NCBI RefSeq assembly: GCF_008632455.1 | Contig: NZ_CP043929.1 | Coordinates: forward strand, 2,294,001-2,358,000 | DNA length: 64,000 nucleotides | Source of the DNA: Methylomonas rhizoryzae | GTDB lineage: Bacteria; Pseudomonadota; Gammaproteobacteria; Methylococcales; Methylomonadaceae | Direction: 5' to 3' | Shown: positions 26,207 to 34,386 of the stretch, piece after piece | How positions within the stretch are numbered: the stretch's first letter is position 1 | Layout: each line of letters starts with the position of its first letter | Notes under the pieces: generated by a model | What the model was told of the DNA's origin: nothing | Seen by the model: the letters and a program-made list of their open reading frames with translations, nothing else | Database searches by the model: none | Program-made: the position numbers and the translations under genes

Positions 26207-27685
26207 ATGCCAGTTATCCCTTTCGACCTGCTTTCCATGCAAGGAAAAACCAAAATCCTGCACATGAGCTGGATGGCTTTTTTCATCAGCTTTGTGATTT
26301 GGTTTAATCACGCCCCGTTAATGGTGTTGATCCAACAGGACCTGGGCATCAGCAACGCCGACGTGGAAATCATTCTGTTGCTTAACGTGGCTTTGACTAT
26401 TCCGGCCCGCGTCATTATCGGCTTGGTGGTCGATCGATTCGGCGCCAAAATCAGTTATAGCGTACTGCTGGCCATTTGCAGCATTCCCTGCTTCATGTTC
26501 GCGACAGCCGACAATTTCGCCGAGCTGGCTTGGTCGCGGTTTCTGCTCGGTTTCATCGGCGCGGGCTTCGTGGTCGGCGTGCGCGTTATCGGCGACTGGT
26601 TTCCGTCCAGCCAAGTCGGCACGGCCGAAGGCATTTACGCCGGCTGGGGAAATTTCGGCTCGGCTATTGCCGCCATTTGTTTGCCGGGCTTGGCTTTGTA
26701 TTTGGGAGAAGATCAAGGTTGGCGCTACGCGGTCGCGGTTACCGGCGGCATGGCCATCATTTTTTCCGTCGTCTACTATTTCAAGGTCGAAAACTTGCCG
26801 CCGGCGCTAGCGGGCTTGAAAGGTAAACGCGCCAGCAGCATGGAAGTCAGCAGCATTAACGACCTGTTTTTGTACGTCTTTAGCCTGCTTCCCCTGTACG
26901 CCACCTTATCGCTTCTGACCTGGAAGCTTTCCGCCCTGGCGGATCCCATCCTGTCGCCGTCCTGGGCCGCCGGCATCCATGCCGTGATTTGGGCCGTGTT
27001 TCTGCTGCATGCCAAACATCTGGTCAACCACAACGCCGAACGCCTGAGTCAACCGGTTCCCAGCATTCACCAATATCATTATCGGCAAGTAGTGATATTG
27101 GCCATCGCTTATTTGATTACTTTCGGTTCCAAATTGGCCGTGCTGTCTATGTTGCCGATGTTTTTCTTCAATACTTTCAACCAAACTCAGCATATCTCCA
27201 TGCTGAATGCAGGTTTATTGGCTTCCAGTTTCGTGGTTACCAATATTTTTGCTCGACCGGCAGGCGGCTTACTCAGCGATCAAATCGGCCGTAAATTATC
27301 GTTGACGCTGTTTATCGCCGGATTAACGGGCGGCTATTTGTTGATGGCCTTGATTTCCGAGCAATGGTCGGTGAGCGCGGCGGTCTGCGTGACCTTGCTG
27401 TGCGCGATTTTCATGCAAGCGGCGGAAGGCGCCATATTCGCCTTCGTTCCCTTAGTCAGGCGAGCTATCACCGGCGAAGTGGCCGGTATCGTCGGCGCCT
27501 ACGGCAACGCCGGCTCCATCGTGTTTTTGATCGTGTTAACCTTCGTTCCGACCAACACGTTTTTTTTAATGTTAGGCTGCTGTTGCTTGCTGTTGCTGGG
27601 ATTGTTGTACTTCCTGGAAGAACCTAAAACCTTTATTACAGAAATCCTGCCGGACGGCTCCGTCGTCAAAATCGAGCTGGAGTGA
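26207..27685 (+). CDS. Nitrate/nitrite MFS porter (NarK/NasA type)
   Basis: This protein of about 492 residues is an inner-membrane transporter with twelve predicted helices of the nitrate/nitrite porter family. Recognisable parts are NHAPLMVLIQQDLGI in helix 1, GLVVDRFGAK after helix 2, the first nitrate signature as AGWGNFGSAIAAI near residue 150 and the second as GAYGNAGSIVFL near 440. It should import nitrate for the divergent operon. The ATG at 26207 is preferred; an in-frame GTG at 26153 would overlap the leader hairpin and add a basic stretch. An extended central loop after helix 6 carries HNAERLSQP. Its stop overlaps the nasT start region. Confidence 0.88.
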   Translation: MPVIPFDLLSMQGKTKILHMSWMAFFISFVIWFNHAPLMVLIQQDLGISNADVEIILLLNVALTIPARVIIGLVVDRFGAKISYSVLLAICSIPCFMFATADNFAELAWSRFLLGFIGAGFVVGVRVIGDWFPSSQVGTAEGIYAGWGNFGSAIAAICLPGLALYLGEDQGWRYAVAVTGGMAIIFSVVYYFKVENLPPALAGLKGKRASSMEVSSINDLFLYVFSLLPLYATLSLLTWKLSALADPILSPSWAAGIHAVIWAVFLLHAKHLVNHNAERLSQPVPSIHQYHYRQVVILAIAYLITFGSKLAVLSMLPMFFFNTFNQTQHISMLNAGLLASSFVVTNIFARPAGGLLSDQIGRKLSLTLFIAGLTGGYLLMALISEQWSVSAAVCVTLLCAIFMQAAEGAIFAFVPLVRRAITGEVAGIVGAYGNAGSIVFLIVLTFVPTNTFFLMLGCCCLLLLGLLYFLEEPKTFITEILPDGSVVKIELE

Positions 27686-27687
27686 CC

Positions 27688-28266
27688 ATGACAGCGCTGA
27701 AAGTGTTAGTGGTCGATGAGTTCGAATCCGACCTGATGCTGGAAAAATGCTTGCAGCAGCACGGCTACCAAGTAGCTACGCTGAAGCTGCAGTCTTTGAA
27801 TTTGCCGGAAGTCATCAAGGCCCTGCAACCGGACGCGGTGGTATTAAACCTGTACAGTCCGGACGACCTGATCCTGAAAATGGTGCTGGACATCAATCAG
27901 CTTTATGCCGTGCCGGTCATCATGTTTGCCGAAGATCAGCAAACCGAAACCATCAATAAAGTGATCAAAGCCGGGGTCAGCGCTTATATCGTAGACGGCT
28001 TGGAGCCCAAGCGTATCAAAGCCATCATCGATGTGGCCATCGCTCGTTTCCGCGAGCAACAAGCGCTGAAAGAAGAACTGCAAAAAGCCAAAACCCAACT
28101 GGAGGAACGCAAGTTCATCGATCGCGCCAAAGCGATTTTGATTAAGTCGCAGAACTATACCGAAGATCAGGCCTACCACGCGCTCCGCAAACTGGCGATG
28201 GACCGAAAGATTTCGATGGGCGAAATGGCCAAAAACGTCATCGCAATGGCGGAATTGTTGAAATAG
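27688..28266 (+). CDS. nasT: NasT-type ANTAR antiterminator with altered receiver
   Basis: This 192-residue cytoplasmic RNA-binding regulator has an N-terminal receiver-like domain (1-120), a coiled coil (LKEELQKAKTQLEER) and a C-terminal ANTAR domain (IDRAKAILIKSQNYTEDQAYHALRKLA is its core, in positions about 140-170). NasT binds leader RNA hairpins and prevents termination when nitrate is sensed. Here the receiver has DAVVLNLYSP, so Asn54 replaces the usual phospho-acceptor Asp. NasT is normally held by the nitrate sensor NasS, which is not in the window. The ATG at 27688 follows the porter stop by two bases; a GTG at 27682 overlaps that stop. Confidence 0.87.
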   Translation: MTALKVLVVDEFESDLMLEKCLQQHGYQVATLKLQSLNLPEVIKALQPDAVVLNLYSPDDLILKMVLDINQLYAVPVIMFAEDQQTETINKVIKAGVSAYIVDGLEPKRIKAIIDVAIARFREQQALKEELQKAKTQLEERKFIDRAKAILIKSQNYTEDQAYHALRKLAMDRKISMGEMAKNVIAMAELLK

Positions 28267-28450
28267 TGAGCGGGTGCCGGGTTCGCCATGCTACGCGCCC
28301 GGCTGCAGGCTTGCCCTCTAGGCTTGAGCGCGTTTCCGCTAGCCGGCGAAGGTTAAGCCGCCAGCGCTTCGTACGCTCGTCGGCTAGGGTTGCCACAACG
28401 ATAGTGCCTATCCGGTGTCGAACGGCAGGAAAATTACGCGACTACGATTT

Positions 28451-29113
28451 TTATTTGCCCGCATCCTTGCTGTTGGCGTTGGCAGAGCCGGACTCGGCTT
28501 TGCCGTCCGCTTCCGAATCGAATATGCCGGAAATTTTTTCCCACAGGGTTTTATCTTGCCCGCCTGCCGATTTGGCGGCTTCGTTAATTTGAGTTTCGGC
28601 GCTATCTTCCAAGCCGCCTTTAGCCGCATTCACCGCCTCGCGGGAGCGCTCTGCGACGGCGGCGGTGTCGGGGTCCGAGCTAAACAAACCGGTAATTTTT
28701 TCACCCATGGTGCTGTCCAACTCTCGTTTGGGCACATCGACCGTGGTCTCGGTGGACTGCTTGACGACCGGCATTGCGCTGGGGCGAAAATCGCCTTGCA
28801 CGCCGACCAGATTTTCGCCGGAAAAATACAAGGAAATGCGTTTTTGCATACGCGCTTCCCCGCCGGGCTGATCGGAATACAAATAATCCCAACGCTGTTC
28901 GTGAAAAGTATCGGACAGCATCGGCGACCCCATGATGTAAAGCACCTGCCTTTTCGTCATGTTCGGCCGTAGTTGATCTACCATGGCCTGATCGACGATA
29001 TTCCCCTGTTCGATGTCGATGCTGTAGACGCCGGGTAAATTAGAGAGTATGGTTTGGCAACCCACAAGCGCAAACGGTACTGTAGCAGTTATAACAAGAG
29101 CGGCTATTTTCAT
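28451..29113 (-). CDS. bamE: Outer-membrane assembly lipoprotein BamE with long tail
   Basis: This 220-residue lipoprotein has the signal and lipobox of a lipoprotein (VPFALVGC, Cys19 lipidated) and a SmpA/OmlA (BamE) domain at residues about 35-115: LRPNMTKRQVLYIMGSP and RWDYLYSDQPGGE are typical. BamE helps the BAM complex insert outer-membrane proteins. The family is usually about 110-130 residues. Here an extra 100-residue tail carries two related short segments, KITGLFSSDPDTAA and KISGIFDSEADGKA, separated by an Ala/Glu-rich helix. It is divergent from fur, a common gammaproteobacterial arrangement. Confidence 0.88.
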   Translation of the reverse strand: MKIAALVITATVPFALVGCQTILSNLPGVYSIDIEQGNIVDQAMVDQLRPNMTKRQVLYIMGSPMLSDTFHEQRWDYLYSDQPGGEARMQKRISLYFSGENLVGVQGDFRPSAMPVVKQSTETTVDVPKRELDSTMGEKITGLFSSDPDTAAVAERSREAVNAAKGGLEDSAETQINEAAKSAGGQDKTLWEKISGIFDSEADGKAESGSANANSKDAGK

Positions 29114-29224
29114 GTATCGGGATCAAGTGAGAACACACGGCTTCTCCATTATCCCATAATTCAGCCAACGGCTCGGGCGAAAAACCGCTACAATGCCGCG
29201 CCACCGATTCAAGAGAATGAGCTT

Positions 29225-29641
29225 ATGGAAACACAGGAATTACGCAACGCCGGTCTCAAAGTCACGTTACCGCGGGTTAAAATCCTGGAAATTCTGGAAA
29301 AGCAGGCCGATGACAAACATCTGTCCGCCGAGAAAGTTTACAAAATCTTGCTGGCGGAAGGCGAAGATATAGGTCTTGCAACCGTTTATAGGGTACTGAC
29401 CCAATTCGAAGCGGCCGGCTTAGTCAATCGCCATCATTTCGAAGGCGGCAACTCCATTTTCGAATTGAACAAAGGCAACCACCACGACCATATGGTCTGT
29501 GTCAAATGCGGTAAAGTGGACGAATTTACCGACGAAGTCATTGAAAAACGCCAAGCGGAAATTGCAAATCGGTTGGGTTATCAACTCACCGAGCATAGCT
29601 TGTACCTATACGGCTATTGCCACGACTGCAAACGCCCCTAA
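29225..29641 (+). CDS. fur: Ferric uptake regulator Fur
   Basis: This 138-residue protein is the iron-responsive repressor Fur. The winged helix occupies residues 1-80 (LRNAGLKVTLPRVKILEIL, IGLATVYRVLTQFEAAGLV). The metal-binding part has HHDHMVCVKCGKV and a second Cys pair in YCHDCKRP. Length and order are normal. The ATG at 29225 follows AAGAGAATGAGC; a longer in-frame extension upstream overlaps the bamE promoter and lacks family similarity. It acts as a cytoplasmic dimer on iron-uptake promoters. No clear Fur box is seen in the 111-base bamE-fur gap. Confidence 0.95.
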   Translation: METQELRNAGLKVTLPRVKILEILEKQADDKHLSAEKVYKILLAEGEDIGLATVYRVLTQFEAAGLVNRHHFEGGNSIFELNKGNHHDHMVCVKCGKVDEFTDEVIEKRQAEIANRLGYQLTEHSLYLYGYCHDCKRP

Positions 29642-29653
29642 CACCCCTACTCC

Positions 29654-30901
29654 ATGTTCAAACCGCTGATTCTATATATCGGCTTACGCTATACGCGTGC
29701 CAAACGCCGGACGCAATTCATTTCCTTCATCACCTTAACTTCGGTTCTCGGCATCGCCTTGGGTGTCACCGCTCTGATCACCGTGCTGTCGGTGATGAAC
29801 GGCTTCGAAGCGGAATTGCGCGAGCGCATTTTGGGCATGACCGCCCACACCACGGTTAGCGGGCGTTTCGGACAACTGGACGATTGGCAAAGCGTCGCCG
29901 CGCGCCTCGACGGCATGGAGCATGTGGAAGGCGCCGCACCTTATATTCAAGGCCAGGTGATGGTCAATGCCGACCGTCAAGTCAGCGGCACCCTATTGCA
30001 AGGCATCTTGCCGGATTTCGAACCTAATGTATCGGAAGTCGGGGCCAACATGAAACTGGGCCAACTAAGCGATCTGAAACCGGGTGAATTCGGCATCGTG
30101 TTAGGCGCGGAGCTTGCCGGTTACTTGGGCGTATTCGTCGGCGATAAGGTGACTATCATTACCCCGCAAGTGAATTCTACGCCGGCTGGTATCTTGCCGC
30201 GTTTGAAACGCTTTACCGTGGTCGGCGTGTTCAAAGTCGGCATGTACGAATACGACCGGAACATGGCGCTGGTGCATTTGGACGATGCCGCTAAATTGTT
30301 CCGCCTCGAACCGGCGGTGACCGGATTAAGGCTGAAATTGGACGACTTGTTCAATGCGCCGCTAATCACCCAAGATTTGGCCGACGCGTTAGGCTCGGAT
30401 TACCGGGTCAGCGATTGGACACTAGCGCACAGCAATTTCTTCCGCGCGGTACAAACCGAAAAACGGGCGATGTTCATTATTTTGCTGCTGATCGTCGCAG
30501 TAGCGGCGTTCAATATCGTCTCGACCTTGGTGATGGTGGTAACGGACAAACGCGGCGACATCGCTATTTTGAAAACCCAGGGCCTGAGCAACGGTTCGGT
30601 AATGGGCATTTTCGTCGTGCTGGGCTGCGTCATCGGCAGCATAGGCACGTTTATCGGCACCTTGGGCGGGATAGGCTTGGCGCTCAATGTTCAAACCATA
30701 GTCCCGGCCATAGAAAAAGCCTTCGGCCACAAATTCATGCCGGCGGACGTGTACTACATCAGCGAAGTACCGTCCAAATTAATTTGGAGTGACGTGTATT
30801 GGATCACTGTAGCCGCGTTCTCGCTGTCGCTACTGGCAACCTTGTACCCGGCTTGGCAAGCTTCGCGTATCAATCCGGCCGAGGTACTTCGCTATGAGTG
30901 A
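29654..30901 (+). CDS. lolC: LolC/E-family lipoprotein-release permease
   Basis: This 415-residue inner-membrane protein is the permease of the lipoprotein-releasing ABC transporter. It has one N-terminal helix (SFITLTSVLGIALGVTALI), a large periplasmic MacB-like domain (about 50-260) and three C-terminal helices with FNIVSTLVMVVTDKRGDIAIL and the closing YPAWQASRINPAEVLRYE. It works with LolD to extract lipoproteins and hand them to LolA. Only one LolC/E gene lies here, so it may be the single LolF-type permease working as a homodimer. It overlaps lolD by 8 bases. Confidence 0.9.
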   Translation: MFKPLILYIGLRYTRAKRRTQFISFITLTSVLGIALGVTALITVLSVMNGFEAELRERILGMTAHTTVSGRFGQLDDWQSVAARLDGMEHVEGAAPYIQGQVMVNADRQVSGTLLQGILPDFEPNVSEVGANMKLGQLSDLKPGEFGIVLGAELAGYLGVFVGDKVTIITPQVNSTPAGILPRLKRFTVVGVFKVGMYEYDRNMALVHLDDAAKLFRLEPAVTGLRLKLDDLFNAPLITQDLADALGSDYRVSDWTLAHSNFFRAVQTEKRAMFIILLLIVAVAAFNIVSTLVMVVTDKRGDIAILKTQGLSNGSVMGIFVVLGCVIGSIGTFIGTLGGIGLALNVQTIVPAIEKAFGHKFMPADVYYISEVPSKLIWSDVYWITVAAFSLSLLATLYPAWQASRINPAEVLRYE

Positions 30902-31595
30902 TTCGATCATTCTGCAATGCCGGCAGTTGACCAAGCGCTACAACCAAGGCGACTTGAACGTCGACGTGCTCAAAGGCGTGGATTTACAGGTGACCGCCGG
31001 TCAACGGGTCGCGATTATGGGCGCGTCCGGATCGGGCAAGAGTACTTTGCTGCATCTGCTGGGCGGTCTGGAGAAACCCACTTCCGGGAGCGTCACGCTA
31101 GACGGCGAAGACCTTGGCTCCATCAGCGCCGGCAAATTAAGCCGGCTGCGCAACCGGGCCCTTGGCTTTATTTACCAGTTTCATCATTTGTTAGGCGAAT
31201 TCAGCATTTTAGAAAACGTCGCGATGCCGTTATTAATCGCCAAACAGCCAATCAAAATCGCGCAGGAAAAATCCGCCGACTTATTGACGCGCGTCGGCTT
31301 AAGCCATAGATTGCAACACAAGCCGGGCGAATTGTCCGGCGGAGAACGGCAGCGCGCCGCTATCGCCAGAGCCTTGGTCAATACCCCCAAGTGTGTACTG
31401 GCAGACGAGCCGACCGGAAATTTAGACAGCAAAACTGCCGATCAAATTTACCAATTGATGCTGGAATTGAATCAGGAGTTACAGGTGAGCTTTTTGGTAG
31501 TTACCCACGACTCGGAATTAGCCGGGCGTATGGATCACGTTCTACACATGGAGGACGGCATGATAGTAGGCCAATCCGCAAACCGTAGCGATTAA
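30894..31595 (+). CDS. lolD: Lipoprotein-release ABC transporter ATPase
   Basis: This 233-residue cytoplasmic ATPase powers lipoprotein release. It has Walker A MGASGSGKSTLLHLLGG, the Q-loop FIYQFHHLLGEFSILEN typical of LolD, signature LSGGERQRAAIARAL, Walker B KCVLADEPTGNLD and the H-loop VVTHDSELA. Length matches LolD. Its ATG lies inside the end of lolC, so expression is coupled. The last four bases overlap the convergent phosphopantetheinyl transferase gene. Confidence 0.94.
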   Translation: MSDSIILQCRQLTKRYNQGDLNVDVLKGVDLQVTAGQRVAIMGASGSGKSTLLHLLGGLEKPTSGSVTLDGEDLGSISAGKLSRLRNRALGFIYQFHHLLGEFSILENVAMPLLIAKQPIKIAQEKSADLLTRVGLSHRLQHKPGELSGGERQRAAIARALVNTPKCVLADEPTGNLDSKTADQIYQLMLELNQELQVSFLVVTHDSELAGRMDHVLHMEDGMIVGQSANRSD

Positions 31596-32272
31596 GCCAA
31601 AACCGTTAATGCGGCACTGCAATCGTCGCCGACGGCCACATCGTACAAGCACCAATCCGCTATCGTCCCGCATTGGGGCGGTAGCGACAAGAACTTGGGA
31701 ACGCCCTCCGTACTCGTCACCACATCGGTAACACCATTGCCGATACCGGCACCGACCGCCTTCAGCAAACTTTCTTTGCGAGTCCAAAACCGGTAAAAAG
31801 CCGGTATTTGCAATTGATCCGGCAATCGCCGCCAATAAGCCAGCTCGTCCGCGGATAAACATTCTTGCGCCAGCAAGCCAGGCTCGTGCCGCCGGTTCCA
31901 CATCTCGATGTCCACCCCCAACTGTCGTTGCCCGACTGCGAGCAGCATACGATCTCCGGAATGCGATAAATTGAATTGCAGTGCCAAGGCTTGTTGTTGC
32001 CGGCCGATTAAATAAGGTTTGCCGAAAGCGTGACGGGCAAATTCGATTGCTTCGGGGGCCATATCCAAGTAAGCGGCCAATAAAACGCGCAATTTGCCGT
32101 GACAAATCGCGTAACGGCGGCGCAACTCTTCGAATTGGAAGCGTTGAGCGGCTTGCCGCTCGTTCGCCGACAGCAGGTGCCAATAACGTGGGAAAGCGCC
32201 GTCGTCGGCCACCAGACTTTCGAGATGCAAATCGACGCCGGCAACGGTTTGGAATGATTTTTGTTTAAACAC
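31592..32272 (-). CDS. Sfp-type 4'-phosphopantetheinyl transferase
   Basis: This 226-residue enzyme moves the phosphopantetheine arm from CoA to carrier proteins of fatty-acid, polyketide or peptide synthases. The family core is present: KPYLIGRQQQALALQFNLSH with the Ser-His, LGVDIEMWNRRH with the magnesium-binding Asp-x-Glu, and FWTRKESLLKAVGAG. Length is that of Sfp/AcpT-like members. No synthase gene lies nearby, so the target carrier protein is not indicated. It is convergent with lolD and shares four bases with it. Confidence 0.85.
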   Translation of the reverse strand: MFKQKSFQTVAGVDLHLESLVADDGAFPRYWHLLSANERQAAQRFQFEELRRRYAICHGKLRVLLAAYLDMAPEAIEFARHAFGKPYLIGRQQQALALQFNLSHSGDRMLLAVGQRQLGVDIEMWNRRHEPGLLAQECLSADELAYWRRLPDQLQIPAFYRFWTRKESLLKAVGAGIGNGVTDVVTSTEGVPKFLSLPPQCGTIADWCLYDVAVGDDCSAALTVLA

Positions 32273-32340
32273 GCGCTTTTATTGAAAAGTTCCTATTTTG
32301 CAGACGGGATGCATGCCGGGCTCTTTCGTCAAGCTAGCAC

Positions 32341-33072
32341 TCAATTCAACCGAGCTAACAATTCGCTTTCCGCAGCCTTTAAATTTTCGAATTTGGCAGA
32401 TAACAAGACATATTGTTGTTGGGCTTTAATCATGTCCGCGTCCATCAGATGTTGTTCCAAAATTTCGGCGACGGCGCGAAAGTCGGCGAAACCGAAAAAA
32501 CAAAACGATCCATGTAATTTATGGGCAACCTCCCAGGCTTTAGAACATTGGCGGTCGCGCAAGTATTGCTCCAAACTGACGAATTGCGACGGTACCTCTT
32601 CGAACAGCTTTTGCAGATACTTGCGTCCCATTTCGCGATTGTTCTCCAAGCGATTAAGCACTGCGCTAACGTAATAATCGCCGTTTACGCTTTCGCGCGG
32701 CTTGCACCACTGACCGATGACGCGCTCCAAGTCGGCCAGCACGATAGGCTTGATCAAACAATCGTTGAAGCCGTCCTCGATAAACAAATGGGGTTGGCGA
32801 CGCTGCACGTGTGCGGTGATTGCGATAATCGGGGTCAAACGGTTTGCCGATGCCATTCTGGCTTTTTGCACCAGCTCCAGACCGCTGATGCCGGGCATGT
32901 TGACATCCAGAAAAATCAAGGAATAAACGGTTTCCCGCAAGGCTTCCCAAGCTTGGGTGCCGTCGCTGGTCGACGTCACCTGATTGGTCCAGGTGTTGAG
33001 CTGCTCGGCCAACAGCCAACGATTCATTTCGTTGTCGTCGGCAATTAAAATGGACAGTTCGGTTTCAGTCAT
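32341..33072 (-). CDS. Response regulator receiver-HPt protein
   Basis: This 243-residue cytoplasmic protein joins a receiver (1-122; acidic pair Asp12-Asp13, phospho-acceptor Asp56 in IFLDVNMPG, Lys in CLIKPIV) to a histidine phosphotransfer domain (about 135-235; AHKLHGSFCFFG, His184). It looks like the detached C-terminus of a BarA/ArcB-type hybrid kinase and should relay phosphate to another regulator. The ATG at 33072 directly precedes the receiver start MTETELSILIADDNE; an upstream in-frame extension is not conserved-looking. The kinase partner is not evident. Confidence 0.85.
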   Translation of the reverse strand: MTETELSILIADDNEMNRWLLAEQLNTWTNQVTSTSDGTQAWEALRETVYSLIFLDVNMPGISGLELVQKARMASANRLTPIIAITAHVQRRQPHLFIEDGFNDCLIKPIVLADLERVIGQWCKPRESVNGDYYVSAVLNRLENNREMGRKYLQKLFEEVPSQFVSLEQYLRDRQCSKAWEVAHKLHGSFCFFGFADFRAVAEILEQHLMDADMIKAQQQYVLLSAKFENLKAAESELLARLN

Positions 33073-33250
33073 ATTTACTACCCATAATTGAATGCGCTTG
33101 CTAACCCCATGCATGCTAATAATTGATTCCGTTTCAGCCGATTGGGTTGAGCGTAAACACCTACAGCAAAACTGCAGGCAAAGCTTCCAGCAAACTGCTG
33201 GCACGGAAAAAAGCTTCACTATTTCCAATAGGAGACTTGGTTGAGAGATA

Positions 33251-33351
33251 GGCTCACACCAGCCTCGTCTAAAGCGGGACTTTTTCAGCTAGGCGGCCGC
33301 TTCGTCCCGGTAAAGCCGGGCAATAGCGCAATAAATCCCAATGGAGCGAGG
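33251..33351. other. Structured intergenic segment with competing hairpins
   Basis: Within the 572-base gap between the Rec-HPt gene and the response regulator gene, CGGGAC (33275-33280) pairs with GTCCCG (33304-33309), and CCCGG (33306-33310) can instead pair with CCGGG (33316-33320). An outer CCTCG/CGAGG pair (33263-33267/33347-33351) encloses both, and GGCT/AGCC (33251-33254/33261-33264) flanks it. It resembles a folded RNA, but I match it to no known class. The rest of the gap shows one operator-like repeat (separate entry) and no gene. Confidence 0.35.
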
Positions 33352-33481
33352 TCGACAGCTATCGTCAAACCTTGAATACGCCTACAGGCTAACGCTAAAC
33401 GCTTATTAATTACAATAGCCTGCAATGTAAAAAATCCATTTGCACTCTAACATTTGAATTGCGCATGCCTAAAAACATAAA

Positions 33482-33521
33482 TATCACGGATTTCTCACGA
33501 ATGTTTGAAACTTCCGTGATA
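33482..33521. repeat. Inverted repeat upstream of two-component operon
   Basis: TATCACGGA (33482-33490) and its exact complement TCCGTGATA (33513-33521) are separated by 22 bases, about two helical turns. The pair lies about 125 bases before the response regulator start and is a candidate operator, possibly for the operon's own regulator. Confidence 0.5.
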
Positions 33522-33644
33522 AGCATAAACGCGATATTCGCCGATAATGTCCCGTCTATTCGCAGACTCCAGCCAGCAGCTTTCATCGTTTGTTAGCCTA
33601 GCGGCCTAACCCTATCCTGTTTTGCGATCATGAAGGAAGGCACT

Positions 33645-34358
33645 GTGATCAAGCACATTTTGCTAGTCGAAGACGATCCCGGCATCGCCTGGCTGTTGAC
33701 GGAGCCTTTACGCGACGAAGGTTATTCGGTCGAGCATACCCCGGACGGAGAAAGCGGACTGCAACGTTTGAATAGTCAACGTTACGACCTGCTGATTTTA
33801 GATTTGATGTTGCCGGGCATAGACGGCCTGGAAGTATGCCGGCGCTTACGCGCCGCCAGCAACTACACACCCATCATCATCGTCAGCTCCAAATCCGCGG
33901 AAGTGCAACGCGTGGTTGGTTTGGAGATGGGGGCCGACGATTACATAGCTAAACCTTTTTCCGCACTCGAACTGGTAGCCAGAGTGCGCGCCTTACTACG
34001 CAGGGTGGACGCTCTAAAACACACCCACTCCGTTTCGGAGGAAACCGTAATCGTAATAGCCGATTTGCGAGTGGATACTCAAGCGCGCAGCATCCATCTC
34101 AATGGCCGGCCGGTATCGTTAACGGCGCGGGAATTCGACTTGCTGCATTTTTTCGTGCGTCATCCGAACCGGACGTTTACCCGCTTGGAATTGTTAAATC
34201 AAGTCTGGGGTTATTCGCACGACGGTTACGAACATACCGTAAACTCGCATATCAATCGCTTGCGCGCCAAAATCGAGCGTGACCCGGCAAATCCGAAACG
34301 CATTTTGACGGTATGGGGCATAGGTTACAAATTCGCCCCGCAAGACGAAACCGCCTAA
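33645..34358 (+). CDS. OmpR-family response regulator
   Basis: This 237-residue DNA-binding regulator has a receiver (Asp10-Asp11, phospho-acceptor Asp53 in LLILDLMLPG, Lys in DDYIAKPF) and a C-terminal winged helix (LTAREFDLLHFFVRHPNRTF, GYEHTVNSHINRLRAKIE). It is the partner of the kinase 28 bases downstream. The GTG at 33645 gives the usual MIKHILLVEDD start and follows AAGGAAGG at 33633-33640; an ATG at 33630 would place that ribosome site inside the gene. It is the first gene of a four-gene operon with a porin-like and a copper protein, which hints at metal sensing. Confidence 0.87.
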   Translation: MIKHILLVEDDPGIAWLLTEPLRDEGYSVEHTPDGESGLQRLNSQRYDLLILDLMLPGIDGLEVCRRLRAASNYTPIIIVSSKSAEVQRVVGLEMGADDYIAKPFSALELVARVRALLRRVDALKHTHSVSEETVIVIADLRVDTQARSIHLNGRPVSLTAREFDLLHFFVRHPNRTFTRLELLNQVWGYSHDGYEHTVNSHINRLRAKIERDPANPKRILTVWGIGYKFAPQDETA

Positions 34359-34386
34359 TAAACCGGAGCTAGAGGGTTCGCGCGCT

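Noticed and set aside
28267..28450. Possible tRNA or small RNA in the convergent gap after nasT
   Set aside because: GC-rich with short inverted stretches, but no T-arm motif, anticodon arm or acceptor stem could be built.
33251..33351. c-di-GMP-I (GEMM) riboswitch
   Set aside because: The segment has competing stems but lacks the conserved GCAAACC and GACGCAAAGCC blocks of that class.
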